64,000 nt of DNA from Pseudomonas asiatica. GTDB taxonomy: Bacteria; Pseudomonadota; Gammaproteobacteria; Pseudomonadales; Pseudomonadaceae. Of the stretch, positions 27,670 through 37,006 are shown piece after piece. The notes beneath the pieces were generated by a model. The model did not search any database. It was not told where the DNA came from and saw nothing but the letters and a program-made list of their open reading frames with translations. The stretch covers positions 5,296,501-5,360,500 of the forward strand of contig NZ_CP157874.1 in NCBI RefSeq assembly GCF_040214835.1. The letters run 5' to 3'. A program made the translations under genes and the position numbers. The stretch's first letter is position 1; each line of letters starts with the position of its first letter.

Positions 27670-28638
27670 GTGGCGCGAACGCTGATCCGCAAGAACCCGA
27701 GCAACTTCAAGACACTGCCGCTGCATGTCGAGGCCACGCCCGAAGGGCTGATCTATCAGAGCATCGGCATGCCGCTGAACTTTGCCCAGATCCAACAACG
27801 GCGCAAGGCCATCCAGTTGCCCGACGTGCAGCGCTTCGTGATCGAACTGGCCAACCTGGGCGTGTCGGTGCGGCTGACCCTGCATTGGCAGAACCGCGAT
27901 TATTGGGTGCTGGTACGTCAGCGCCGGCAAGACCGTGGCGATGTGGTGCTGAAACTGATTTCCGGCTATGTGCCGGCGCAGGAGCTGAACCTGCCATTGC
28001 ACACGGCCGTGCAGGAAGTGGCCGAGGAATGCCTGCTGGAAACCCCGGAAGGCTGGCTGGGCGGGCGCTTCAACGACACCTGGTTGCCGGTGCCCTACGC
28101 TGCCGCCCTGCACTACCGCGAAACGCCGCACTTCGTGCTGGCCCCGGAGTCCGGTGCCGCGCGCCCGGTGCACTGCGGCAAGCTGATGCTGCTGGAACGG
28201 CCACGGGCGTATGTGCACCTGCCCACCGCCTCGCTGCAACTGATCTACGACATGCGCCTACAGGTACCCCGGGACGCCAAGAAGCTCAGCCTGTTCCACG
28301 TTGATGAGCGGCTGGAGGGCGACCAACTGGTGGCGCGGCTAAACCGCAAACGGCCAGACCTGTACCTGATGCCATTGAAGGACGGCCAGCCACTGGCTGA
28401 ACTGTATACGGTAAAGAAAGATGAACTGGTGCCGGCGAGCACGCGCGGGCTGTACCTGGCCGAAAGTTTTGCCCGGCAGGAAGGCTGGGTGGTCACGGAC
28501 GAGCGGGTGCGCTGGAAGGATTGGGTGAAGCAGCAGGGGTTGGTGGAGAACAAGCCGGTGCGGGCATCGCACCTGCAGCGGTTTGGCGACAAGGCGCGGG
28601 AACTGCTGGAGCGGGCGCGGACCTCATTGCACAAGTAA
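27670..28638 (+). CDS. Uncharacterised protein with Nudix-like motif
   Basis: 322 residues, no signal peptide or TM. Start is GTG 27670 with AAGGAGGAG upstream. Homologues in pseudomonads next to hldE are often labelled 'metal ABC transporter ATPase', but I see no Walker A or ABC signature. The region GYVPAQE..QEVAEECLL (~95-120) resembles a Nudix box (G-x5-E..REUxEExGU) with Gln for the usual Arg and a 9-residue spacer instead of 7, so it may be a divergent Nudix hydrolase or an inactive relative. It lies 50 bp after the aldo/keto reductase and convergent with hldE. Confidence 0.8.
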   Translation: MARTLIRKNPSNFKTLPLHVEATPEGLIYQSIGMPLNFAQIQQRRKAIQLPDVQRFVIELANLGVSVRLTLHWQNRDYWVLVRQRRQDRGDVVLKLISGYVPAQELNLPLHTAVQEVAEECLLETPEGWLGGRFNDTWLPVPYAAALHYRETPHFVLAPESGAARPVHCGKLMLLERPRAYVHLPTASLQLIYDMRLQVPRDAKKLSLFHVDERLEGDQLVARLNRKRPDLYLMPLKDGQPLAELYTVKKDELVPASTRGLYLAESFARQEGWVVTDERVRWKDWVKQQGLVENKPVRASHLQRFGDKARELLERARTSLHK

Positions 28639-28644
28639 GACTCT

Positions 28645-28765
28645 GGGGCTGCTTCGCAGCCCATCGCGACACAAGGCCGCTCCTACAAAGGATCGCGCAA
28701 GCCTTGAAGTTGCGTGGCCTGGTGTAGGAGCGGCCTAGTGTCGCGATGGGCCGCAAAGCGGCCCC
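28645..28765. repeat. REP pair between the Nudix-like gene and hldE
   Basis: GGGGCTGCTTCGCAGCCC..CCTACA and TGTAGGAGCGGCC..GCGGCCCC units, separated by ~40 bases, lie between two convergent genes. The second unit ends ten bases from the hldE stop codon, so it may form the 3' hairpin of the hldE transcript. Confidence 0.92.
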
Positions 28766-28774
28766 CGGGGTCGA

Positions 28775-30196
28775 TCAGTTCTTGCGAATCTTCTCGACGA
28801 TCGCCGTGGTCGAGCTGTTCTCGACCAGCCCCAGCACCTTCACGGTACCGCCATAGGCCTTGACGATATCGGCACCCACCACCTGGTCGATGCCATAGTC
28901 GCCACCCTTGACCAGCACGTCCGGCTTGACCTGGCTCAGCAGGTTCTCCGGCGTGCCCTCGGGGAAGCTGATGACCCAATCCACTGCCCCCAGCCCGGCC
29001 AGTACGGCCATGCGCCGGTCGACGCTGTTGATCGGCCGGCCCGGCCCTTTCAGGCGGCTGACCGAGGCATCGTCGTTGACCGCGACGATCAGGCGATCGC
29101 CCTGGGCCCGCGCCTGCTCCAGGTAGGTGACATGCCCGGCATGCAGGATGTCGAAGCAGCCGTTGGTGAAGACGATCTTCTCTTTGTGCGCCCGCGCGTC
29201 GTCGATGGCCAGCAGCAGTTGCTCCAGGCCCAGCACGCCGCGCTCGGAGCCTTCCTCACGCTGGATCGCCCGGCGCAGCTCGGGGGCGCTGATCGCAGCC
29301 GTACCCAGCTTGCCGACCACGATGCCCGCCGCCAGGTTGGCCAGGGCCACGGCGTGGGGCAGGTCCTCGCCGGCAGCGATGGCCGCGGCGAGGGTGGAGA
29401 TGACGGTATCACCGGCACCGGTCACATCGAACACTTCACGCGCCCGCGCCGGCAGGTGCAGCGCCGGCTGGCCGACGCGCAGCAGGGTCATGCCGTGCTC
29501 GCCACGGGTCACCAGCAAGGCGCCAAGGTCCAGGTCCTGCAGCAGCTGCAGGCCCTTGGCGACCAGCTCGGCCTCATCGGCGCAACGGCCGACGATGGTC
29601 TCGAACTCGCTGAGGTTGGGGGTGATCAGGCTGGCGCCACGGTAGATGGAAAAGTCCTTGCCCTTGGGGTCGGCCAGCACCGGAATACCTTTGGCCCGCG
29701 CCGCCTGGATCAGGCTCTGGTGGTTTTTCAGTGCGCCCTTGCCGTAGTCGGACAGGACCAGCACCTTGACGCCCTCGAGCAGGCTGTCGACCTCCGCACC
29801 CAGCGACAGCGGGTCGGTGGCGAACGGTTCTTCGAAATCGATGCGCAGCAACTGCTGGTGACGGCTCATGACCCGCAGCTTGACGATGGTCGGCTGGTGC
29901 GCGATGCGCTGGAACACCGAGCGCACGCCTGCAGCCTGCAGGCTGTTGGCCAGGCTGTCGGCGGCCTCGTCCTGGCCGGTGACGCCAATCAGCGAAGCCG
30001 GCGCGCCCAGGGCGGCGATGTTCAAGGCAACGTTGGCCGCGCCGCCGGGGCGATCCTCGATCTGATCGACCTTGACCACCGGGACTGGCGCTTCAGGCGA
30101 GATACGCGAAGTACCGCCATGCCAGTAGCGGTCGAGCATGACATCGCCGACCACCAGTACCGGGGCTTGATCGAAACGCGGCATGGACAACTTCAT
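28775..30196 (-). CDS. hldE: Bifunctional heptose 7-phosphate kinase/heptose 1-phosphate adenyltransferase
   Basis: 473 residues from ATG 30196 ([21 protein letters not shown]). The N-terminal ribokinase-like domain (1-~315) has [14 protein letters not shown] and the [17 protein letters not shown] catalytic loop. The C-terminal cytidylyltransferase-fold domain (~340-473) has [18 protein letters not shown] with HxGH and later KGGDY. It makes ADP-heptose precursors for the LPS inner core in the cytosol. It lies immediately downstream of msbA on the same strand, as in P. aeruginosa. Confidence 0.97.
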   Translation of the reverse strand: MKLSMPRFDQAPVLVVGDVMLDRYWHGGTSRISPEAPVPVVKVDQIEDRPGGAANVALNIAALGAPASLIGVTGQDEAADSLANSLQAAGVRSVFQRIAHQPTIVKLRVMSRHQQLLRIDFEEPFATDPLSLGAEVDSLLEGVKVLVLSDYGKGALKNHQSLIQAARAKGIPVLADPKGKDFSIYRGASLITPNLSEFETIVGRCADEAELVAKGLQLLQDLDLGALLVTRGEHGMTLLRVGQPALHLPARAREVFDVTGAGDTVISTLAAAIAAGEDLPHAVALANLAAGIVVGKLGTAAISAPELRRAIQREEGSERGVLGLEQLLLAIDDARAHKEKIVFTNGCFDILHAGHVTYLEQARAQGDRLIVAVNDDASVSRLKGPGRPINSVDRRMAVLAGLGAVDWVISFPEGTPENLLSQVKPDVLVKGGDYGIDQVVGADIVKAYGGTVKVLGLVENSSTTAIVEKIRKN

Positions 30197-30326
30197 GGGC
30201 AACCCATATGGAAATAATGAACAGGGGCAGGATATTAGCACAGGGTAGACGACGGCTTTATGGCCAGATCACCCCAGGAAAATTCCCGTGACAATCGGGG
30301 CCGCGATGGCCCCGATCAACGAGGGG

Positions 30327-32135
30327 TCAGGTGATATCGGCCTTGGCCGGCTCATCCAGGCCCATGGCATGCAGGCGGGCATAATGGCCATTGGCCGCGA
30401 GCAGCTCGGCATGGGTGCCGCGCTCGACCAGCCGGCCCTGGTCCATGACCAGGATCTGGTCAGCCTTCTCGATGGTCGACAGGCGGTGGGCGATCACCAG
30501 CGTGGTACGGCCCTGCATCACATGGTCCAGGGCAGCCTGGATATGCCGCTCGGACTCGGTATCCAGCGCCGAGGTGGCTTCGTCGAGGATCAGCAGCGGC
30601 GCGTTCTTCAGCAGTGCCCGGGCGATGGCCAGGCGCTGGCGCTGGCCGCCGGAGAGCAGCACGCCGTTTTCACCCACTTCGGTATCGAAGCCTTTTGGCA
30701 GCCGGTCGACGAACTCCTTGGCGTAGGCATCGGCCGCAGCGGCTTCGATGTCGGCGCGCGGGGCGCCGGCCAGGTCGCCATAGGCGATGTTGTTGGCCAC
30801 GGTATCGTTGAACAGGGTGACATGCTGGGTCACCTGCGAAACGTGACGACGCAGGTTGCGCAGGCGATAGTTCTCGATCTCCACGCCATCGAGCAGGATC
30901 TGCCCCTGGTCGTGGTGATAGAAGCGCGGGATCAGCGCCGCCAGGGTCGACTTGCCGCTGCCGGAGCGGCCGACCAGGGCAATCATCTGGCCCGGCTCGG
31001 CCACGAAGCTGATATCGCTCAGCACCTCACGCTCGGTACCCGGGTAGGTGAAGCTCAGGTTGCGCACTTCCAGGCGCCCTTCCACCCGCTCCTTCTCGAC
31101 GGTGCCGCTGTCCACTTCAGGCGCTTCGTCCAGCTGCTCGAAGATGCTTTCGGCACCGGCCAGGCCCTTCTGGATGGTGGAGCTGACTTCCGAAAGCTGA
31201 CGAATCGGCTTGGGCAACAGGCCGGCAGCGGTGATGTAAGCCACCAAGTCACCGGCAGTGGAGTCACCGCGCAGGAACAACACCAGGAACATCAGCGCGG
31301 CCATGGCGGTGTAGATCACCAGTTGCAGCATCGGCGTGTACAGCGAGCCGGTCTTGGTCATTTGCAACTGCTTGTCGGTGTTGCTCTGGCTGGCCTTGCC
31401 GAAACGCTGCTCTTCGTAGGCCTCGCCGCCAAAGCTGCGCACCACGCGGTAGCCCTGGATGGTTTCCGAGGCAACGTGGGTGACGTCGCCCATGGCCACC
31501 TGGATCTTCTTGCTCTGCTTGCGGAATTTCTTGCTGGCGACGCTGACCATCACCGCAATCACCGGCAGGATGGCAACCATCACCAGGGTCAGGTGCCAGT
31601 TCATCCACAGCAGGTAGCCGAACAGGAACACCACGGTCAGGCCTTCGCGGATCACCACCTTGATCGCATCGGTGGCGGCACCGGTGACCATGGTCACGTT
31701 GAAGGTAATGCGCGAGATCAGGTGCCCGGAGTTGTGGTTATCGAAGTAGCGGTTAGGCAGCACCAGCAGCTTGTTGAACAGTTCCACACGCAGGTCGTGC
31801 ACCAGGCACAGGGAAACCTTGGCCAGGAAGTAGTTGCCGAGGAACGAGCCCAGGCCCTGCCACGCGGCGATCAGGATGATCAGCAGCGGTACAGCCTGCA
31901 GCAGTTGCAGGTCGCGCAGGTAGGGGACGTTGGGGAACAACACCGCTTCGGGGTTGCTCAGCCCATCGACGAAATATTTCAGGATCCCGGCCAGCATCGG
32001 CTGGGTCGAGGCAAAGATCACGAAACCGATGATGCTCAGCAGGAAAATGCCGACATAGGGTTTCACATAGCTCAGCAGCCGGAAGTAGATCTTCAGGCTG
32101 GAGGTGTGTTCCGCCGGTCGCGGTGTTTCGGCCAT
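30327..32135 (-). CDS. msbA: Lipid A export ABC transporter/permease
   Basis: 602 residues from ATG 32135 (a TTG two codons earlier is possible). Six TM segments lie in residues ~25-330, e.g. YVGIFLLSIIGFVIFAS and LTLVMVAILPVIAVMV. The nucleotide-binding domain has Walker A GRSGSGKST, signature LSGGQRQRLAIARALL, Walker B LLILDEATSALD and IAHRLST. MsbA flips core-lipid A across the inner membrane. It precedes hldE and follows the O-antigen ligase, with 15 bp between. Confidence 0.96.
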   Translation of the reverse strand: MAETPRPAEHTSSLKIYFRLLSYVKPYVGIFLLSIIGFVIFASTQPMLAGILKYFVDGLSNPEAVLFPNVPYLRDLQLLQAVPLLIILIAAWQGLGSFLGNYFLAKVSLCLVHDLRVELFNKLLVLPNRYFDNHNSGHLISRITFNVTMVTGAATDAIKVVIREGLTVVFLFGYLLWMNWHLTLVMVAILPVIAVMVSVASKKFRKQSKKIQVAMGDVTHVASETIQGYRVVRSFGGEAYEEQRFGKASQSNTDKQLQMTKTGSLYTPMLQLVIYTAMAALMFLVLFLRGDSTAGDLVAYITAAGLLPKPIRQLSEVSSTIQKGLAGAESIFEQLDEAPEVDSGTVEKERVEGRLEVRNLSFTYPGTEREVLSDISFVAEPGQMIALVGRSGSGKSTLAALIPRFYHHDQGQILLDGVEIENYRLRNLRRHVSQVTQHVTLFNDTVANNIAYGDLAGAPRADIEAAAADAYAKEFVDRLPKGFDTEVGENGVLLSGGQRQRLAIARALLKNAPLLILDEATSALDTESERHIQAALDHVMQGRTTLVIAHRLSTIEKADQILVMDQGRLVERGTHAELLAANGHYARLHAMGLDEPAKADIT

Positions 32136-32150
32136 TATCAAGCTCGCTGT

Positions 32151-33326
32151 TCAGGTTGAACCGGAAATTTTACCACAGGCATCATTTTCGGCACTCCCCC
32201 ATGGCAGCAACATGGCCAGGCCCACGGGCAGCCAGCTGATGAACCATTCGGCACGTGGCGTACCGGTAAGGCTGGCGGCATCGAACTGCATGGCCAGGGT
32301 GGAGTACACCCAGAAACCAAGCAGGATCTTGCCGAACAGCGTGCCGCGTGCGCGGACGATTTCGCCCAGGGTGTACAGCCACACCATGACCCACAGCAGC
32401 ATACCGGGCAGGCCCATCTCCACTGCGATGTGCGTGAACATGTTGTGGGTATGGTCGAAGTGCTTGCCCACTGCACTCACGTCGTAGGCAGCGCCCAGGC
32501 CAAGGCCGGTCCAGGGATGCGCGGCGATCATGTCGACCACGGCATGGAAGATTTCCGGCCGGTAGGACGAACCGCGCTGGGCGATCAGGTCGTACACGAG
32601 ATAGAAGGCCAGGCCGGTGGCGATGGCCGCCAGCACGGCAAACACCCGGCTGTGGCGGTCACGGAACCACAGCGGGGCCAGGATCACGGTGAGCACAAGG
32701 GCCAGGATTGCCCCACGGCTCTGGCTGAGCATGGCAAACAACCCCAGGCACGCCAGCGCTGCCAGCCACAACAACTGCAGGCCACGTTGCCGCGGCGGCT
32801 CGTAAAGCAGGAAGAGCACGGCCGCACCGATGACGTAGGCGCCCAGGATCGGGTGCGATATCTCGCCGATGCCCTCCAGGCGGGCCAGCAAAGGCATGCC
32901 CAGCACGCCGTAGAAATGGATGACCGAGACCAGCGCGGCAACGGCCAGCAAGGCGCTACCGGCCAGCAGCAGCTGACGAATGCGGGCCTGGCCAAGCTGG
33001 CCCAGCAGCGGGAACGCCAGCAGGAATACCAGGATGTAGAGCAGGCGCTTGGCCTCGCGCCCCGGGTTTTCTGCGGCCGACCAGACCAGGCTGAGCCCGC
33101 TCCAGGCCAGCAGCAACAACACACTCCCCCACAAGGCCGGCTGACGCCGCCAGGCCTGCACTATTACTTGCCTTGCGGACCACGCCATTACCAGCGTCGG
33201 CAACCACAGGAACAGCACCAGGCCTTGCTGATAGACCTTGTTGCTCGGTGCCAGGGCAATCGCTGCCAGGAACCAGACCAGACCAAACCCCAACCAGGCT
33301 TGCGCCCAGTTTTTTTGATACAACAT
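32151..33326 (-). CDS. waaL: O-antigen ligase (WaaL-type) membrane protein
   Basis: 391 residues from ATG 33326, which has GGGGGAAAGG just before it; a start 24 codons earlier is possible but overlaps the divergent gene's leader. About ten hydrophobic segments and a long periplasmic loop fit the Wzy_C/O-antigen ligase family. The conserved loop is SYRPEIFHAVVDMI..PWTGLGLG and FDHTHNMFTHIAVEMG, with the His typical of ligases. It joins O-polysaccharide to core-lipid A at the periplasmic face. Position between msbA and LPS core genes matches P. aeruginosa waaL. Confidence 0.88.
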   Translation of the reverse strand: MLYQKNWAQAWLGFGLVWFLAAIALAPSNKVYQQGLVLFLWLPTLVMAWSARQVIVQAWRRQPALWGSVLLLLAWSGLSLVWSAAENPGREAKRLLYILVFLLAFPLLGQLGQARIRQLLLAGSALLAVAALVSVIHFYGVLGMPLLARLEGIGEISHPILGAYVIGAAVLFLLYEPPRQRGLQLLWLAALACLGLFAMLSQSRGAILALVLTVILAPLWFRDRHSRVFAVLAAIATGLAFYLVYDLIAQRGSSYRPEIFHAVVDMIAAHPWTGLGLGAAYDVSAVGKHFDHTHNMFTHIAVEMGLPGMLLWVMVWLYTLGEIVRARGTLFGKILLGFWVYSTLAMQFDAASLTGTPRAEWFISWLPVGLAMLLPWGSAENDACGKISGST

Positions 33327-33427
33327 CCTTTCCCCCGATGAATCAAAGACACCATCCAATGGTGCTACAACATTATTTTCGGCATTATTGCCGGTCATTC
33401 TGTTCGCCCGACGACAAGGCTCTATTC

Positions 33428-34033
33428 ATGCAATGCTCCCGGCTCCCCCAGGTCGACTTCGATCAGCTGACACAAGGCGCACAGGTGCTTGAGGCAGATA
33501 GCCATGGCGCCAAAGTCTACCTGCTCGCGGATGGTAATTTCCTCAAGGTTTTTCGTAGGAAGCGGCTGATTTCATCTGCACTGCTGCGCCCGTACTCGCA
33601 GCGCTTCGTCGACAACGCCGCACGCCTTGCACAACTGGGCATTCCCACCCTGGAGGTGATCAGCCAGCACAAGCTCGACCTGCCAGGGCGTACCGCCGTG
33701 CTGTACCGCCCGCTGCCAGGGCGCACCTTGCTGCAGATGTCGCGCGATGAGGGTTTCAGCTGGGACACCTACCTGCCGCGCCTGATCGAACTGATCCGCC
33801 AGCTGCATCGCAGCGGCGTGTACTTCCGCTCGTTGCACCTGGGTAATGTGGTAGTCACCCCCGACCAGCAACTGGGCCTGATCGACGTGGCCGACATGCG
33901 CTTCCTGCGCCCGCCGCTGTCGGCGCGCATGATTCGGCGCAATGTGCAGCATATGGTGCGCTACATCGAGCGGGAGAACCTGGGCGACCGCTTCCCCCTT
34001 GCCGCTTTCGAGGCAGCCCTGCTGGCGCGTTGA
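33428..34033 (+). CDS. LPS core kinase-like protein
   Basis: 201 residues from ATG 33428; in-frame ATGs at 33338 and 33359 are alternatives. The fold looks like the eukaryotic-type/Rio kinases used in LPS core phosphorylation (WaaP/InaA group). VYLLADGNFLKVFRRKR holds a likely ATP-binding Lys, SLHLGNVVV corresponds to the catalytic loop and LIDVADMRF to the metal-binding Asp. The catalytic-loop Asp is not obvious, so activity is uncertain. Homologues are sometimes called toluene tolerance protein. It diverges from waaL and faces the glycosyltransferase cluster. Confidence 0.8.
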   Translation: MQCSRLPQVDFDQLTQGAQVLEADSHGAKVYLLADGNFLKVFRRKRLISSALLRPYSQRFVDNAARLAQLGIPTLEVISQHKLDLPGRTAVLYRPLPGRTLLQMSRDEGFSWDTYLPRLIELIRQLHRSGVYFRSLHLGNVVVTPDQQLGLIDVADMRFLRPPLSARMIRRNVQHMVRYIERENLGDRFPLAAFEAALLAR

Positions 34034-34036
34034 GCG

Positions 34037-35128
34037 TCAACTGCGCAGCAGGCTCTGCGAACCGTTGCAGAATGCCTGCCAGGCCTGCTCCGGGGCCAGC
34101 GCCTGGCGCTGCCGCGCTGCTACCGCCGGGGCACTGAGCGACGCACAACGCTCGATTGCCTCGGCCCAGGCATTTTCATTGGTAACGGGCAGGTAGCCAC
34201 CGGTGTCCTGCAACTGCTCACGGAACACCTGCAGGTCGCTGCACACCACCGGCACGTCGGCCATGACCGCCTCCTGCACCACCAGCCCCAGGCCTTCGGA
34301 GCGCGAAGGCACCAATAGCCAGTCGAATGCCCGGTACAGCTGCTGCAGGTCGTCTCGGTGACCACTCAGGTGAACACGACCAGCCAGGCCAAGCGCATCG
34401 ATACGAGCCTGCAGCACCGCACGCAGAGGGCCTTCGCCGATGATTGCCAACTGCAGGTCCGGCTGGCGCGCACTGGCCTTGGCGAACGCCTCGATCAGCA
34501 TCTCGAAACCTTTGCTCTCCACCAGCCGCCCGACCGCGCCCAGCATCACTCCTGCTACCTGTGGCAACTGCAGGGCCTGCCTGGCCGCGTCCCGGCTCAA
34601 CAACGGTTCGGCGAAAGCCAGTGGATCAAGGGCCATGCGCAAGGTCTGCACCGGCCTGCCCAGGTCGTGTTCGAGTGACGTGGCAAGTGTCTGCGAAACG
34701 GCGGCGATGCTCAGCCGCTCGGCCGGGAACATGCGCAGCAGGCGAACATCGCTGGCACTCAGGCGCGTCTTGCCGTGGAACAGCACCTTGGCACGCACCT
34801 GCGGAACCTGCTGCAACAACGGCAACACCAACCGCGCCACACCGACACCGTCGAGCAGCACGACTTCAGCCTGGGCCTCGTTCAGCGCCTTGCGCAAGCG
34901 CATGCGCAACCATGGGCGCAACAGGCGCCAGAAGTGCCGCCCTTTCAGCGCCCGTGACGGCATATGCCACTCCCGGGTCGAGCCAAGCCCACAGCAGAGC
35001 CCGCTACCCAGCAGCAGCCAGTTACTGATCCGGGCATCGGACCCCGCGTGCGACAGCACCTGCCGATGCACCTTGTGGATGGACATGTACGGCGTTCCAC
35101 CCGCCCACATCATATTGACGATGTTCAT
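34037..35128 (-). CDS. Glycosyltransferase family 4 (LPS core)
   Basis: 363 residues from ATG 35128, chosen for its GAGAGGGCC upstream. It is a GT-B-fold retaining transferase. The N-terminal half reads MNIVNMMWAGGTPYMSIHK; the donor-binding half has MLGAVGRLVESKGFEMLIEAFAKA, LAIIGEGPLRAVLQARI, VHLSGHRDDL and the E-x7-E region SRSEGLGLVVQEAVMADVPVV (~285-305). It likely adds a sugar to the LPS core at the cytoplasmic face. The sugar is unknown. It lies 3 bp from the end of the convergent kinase-like gene. Confidence 0.9.
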   Translation of the reverse strand: MNIVNMMWAGGTPYMSIHKVHRQVLSHAGSDARISNWLLLGSGLCCGLGSTREWHMPSRALKGRHFWRLLRPWLRMRLRKALNEAQAEVVLLDGVGVARLVLPLLQQVPQVRAKVLFHGKTRLSASDVRLLRMFPAERLSIAAVSQTLATSLEHDLGRPVQTLRMALDPLAFAEPLLSRDAARQALQLPQVAGVMLGAVGRLVESKGFEMLIEAFAKASARQPDLQLAIIGEGPLRAVLQARIDALGLAGRVHLSGHRDDLQQLYRAFDWLLVPSRSEGLGLVVQEAVMADVPVVCSDLQVFREQLQDTGGYLPVTNENAWAEAIERCASLSAPAVAARQRQALAPEQAWQAFCNGSQSLLRS

Positions 35129-35161
35129 GGGCCCTCTCCCGCTCATGTCAGGTGGGACACT

Positions 35162-35935
35162 TCATTGAACAAAAATGGTGATTCCCATGCCAATCACGGC
35201 ACCCGCCACCAGCGTCAATGCCAACTTTATCCGATCACGTTTACGACGTTTGGCCTTGCGCTCCACTTCGATGGGCAAGGTCACGTGATTACCAAATCCA
35301 GTGTGCAATACTGCATCACCCTCCAAGGTGACCGCTGTCAGGTTTAACTCAGCATAGCGTCGGGAAAGTGCCTTCTCTCCAGCATAGGCGGCAAATGGCG
35401 CACAACGCTGGTAATCGCTCAAACGACGCAGCCCGGGGTTGAGCGAAAACGCCTGCCACTCGGCCTTGTCGGACAGCAGCGGGTAGCAAGGCACCCCGGC
35501 GATCACCTGGCGATCGCCCAGGTGGATGTAAGGGCTGTGGACGGCCAGGTCATGGGCATGGCTGCGCAGCCACACCTGCAACAGGTCGGGGCTGACCTCC
35601 AGGATGGCCCGGGAGTCTTCGACGAAGCCCTGGCGATAGAAGTGCCAGTCGTCCTCGCAGTGAAAGATGTAGGGCGTCTTGACGTGGCTGTAGGCCAGGT
35701 CGATAGACGGCAGCTGGCCCAGCTTGGGCCGGTTGACGAACACCTTGCAGTGCGGTTTCCAGTGCTCAGGCACAGCGGCATGCACGGCATCGTCACCGGA
35801 GTCTTCGGTGATGAATACTTCGCGAATGGGCGCGGTATTGTAGCGATCGAAACTCTCAAGGGTATCTTTGAGCAGATCGAACCGCCCACAACTGGTCACG
35901 ACGAGCGTGACGTCACTCTCATTTGAAAAGCGCAC
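35162..35935 (-). CDS. Glycosyltransferase of GT-A type with C-terminal anchor
   Basis: 257 residues. The N-terminal DVTLVVTSCGRFDLLKDTLES strand and a DxD-like HCEDDWHFY motif (~95) indicate a nucleotide-sugar-dependent GT-A enzyme. The last ~20 residues (LALTLVAGAVIGMGITIFV) form a TM helix preceded by a very basic stretch (ERKAKRRKRDRIK), so it is tail-anchored to the inner membrane facing the cytoplasm. In P. aeruginosa the wapR rhamnosyltransferase sits near this place, but I cannot assign this as its orthologue. Confidence 0.85.
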   Translation of the reverse strand: MRFSNESDVTLVVTSCGRFDLLKDTLESFDRYNTAPIREVFITEDSGDDAVHAAVPEHWKPHCKVFVNRPKLGQLPSIDLAYSHVKTPYIFHCEDDWHFYRQGFVEDSRAILEVSPDLLQVWLRSHAHDLAVHSPYIHLGDRQVIAGVPCYPLLSDKAEWQAFSLNPGLRRLSDYQRCAPFAAYAGEKALSRRYAELNLTAVTLEGDAVLHTGFGNHVTLPIEVERKAKRRKRDRIKLALTLVAGAVIGMGITIFVQ

Positions 35936-36001
35936 CGGACTCCCTCCGCATTGCGACTATCGACTTTCAACGCCCGCTCCGCAGGCGCGAAAGTTCTTAT
36001 G

Positions 36002-36958
36002 TTAGATGCCCAGCTTCAGGCGCAGCCGCTGCCATGCAGACAACGGCGGATGGGGCCTGAGCGCCGGGCGCATGTGGTCGACGATGCTACGTCCAACTGC
36101 GCCGAAACTGAAACGGGAAACCGCCAGATGGCGGCCATTTTCTGCAATCTGCCGGGCAAGTTCAGGTTCCGCACGCAAGTGGCAGAGCTTTTTCTGAAGG
36201 GTCGGGATGCTGTCATAGAACACCACGTTGTGCATGTCCTGCAGGCCCAGCGCGCGGTTCTCTTCCTCGCCCTGGTCATACGCCAGCAACACACAGCCAC
36301 AGGCCATGGCTTCGAAGTTCTTGATCATGTATTCGCCCATGCCGACGTCGGCACTGACGAAGAAGCGGATCCGGTTGAGCGTGTTGCAGTAGTCCTCACC
36401 CGACTTGGTACGGGTCACCACCAGGTTCTCGACGCGGCCCAGTTCGTCCAGCAATGCCTTGCGGCCGCTGTAGGCCACGCTGTTGGTGCTGCCGACGAAG
36501 GCCAGTTCGATGTCGCGCTCACGCCCTTGGTCGGCAAGCAACTGCTCGTCGTAGCCCTTGGGCACGAACACGGCGTCGAAACCTTCCTGGCGCAGGCGTT
36601 CGCTGACCATGTAGCCGGAGCTGATCACCCGCGCCCAGGGCAGCTTGCGGTAATGGGCGCTGAACTTCCCGGTGTACTTGCACGGGATGTAGTTCTGGTA
36701 GGCATCGTGCTCGAGGATGACCAGGTTCGGCACGGTACGGATGAACGCCGCCTGGCGGATCTCCTGCTTGAAACGCAGGAAGAAGACAATGCGGTCATAG
36801 CGCTCGACCTGCACTTCACGCTTGAAATAGCGGCGCAGGTTGCGCTGGTCTTCGCTGGTCAACCAGCGCAGGTCGCACTCGCAGTTGGCCGCGACGCCAT
36901 CGTACAGGCGGTCGAGAATCGCCCGCTGTTCCTTCTGCACCAGAAATAGGACTTTCAT
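36002..36958 (-). CDS. CgeB/GT1-like glycosyltransferase of the LPS core cluster
   Basis: 318 residues from ATG 36958 with AAGGAA upstream. The N-terminus MKVLFLVQKEQRAILDRLYD and a C-terminal FFVSADVGMGEYMIKNFEAMACGCVLLAYDQ region fit GT-B transferases of the CgeB/Glyco_trans_1_2 type, where E-A-M-A-C-G is the donor-site loop. By position (directly before the PIG-L deacetylase) it may be the counterpart of Ssg of other pseudomonads, a transferase affecting LPS and exopolysaccharide; that is synteny-based inference. No signal peptide; cytosolic. Confidence 0.85.
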   Translation of the reverse strand: MKVLFLVQKEQRAILDRLYDGVAANCECDLRWLTSEDQRNLRRYFKREVQVERYDRIVFFLRFKQEIRQAAFIRTVPNLVILEHDAYQNYIPCKYTGKFSAHYRKLPWARVISSGYMVSERLRQEGFDAVFVPKGYDEQLLADQGRERDIELAFVGSTNSVAYSGRKALLDELGRVENLVVTRTKSGEDYCNTLNRIRFFVSADVGMGEYMIKNFEAMACGCVLLAYDQGEEENRALGLQDMHNVVFYDSIPTLQKKLCHLRAEPELARQIAENGRHLAVSRFSFGAVGRSIVDHMRPALRPHPPLSAWQRLRLKLGI

Positions 36959-37006
36959 TGGGTTCCTTGGGCGCTCTGCGCCATCGCGGTCAACCATGGG
37001 GCGCGG

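Noticed and set aside
30288..32159. 623-codon plus-strand frame opposite msbA
   Set aside because: Antisense shadow; msbA has all ABC motifs and the plus frame is a His/Gln/Gly-rich artefact.
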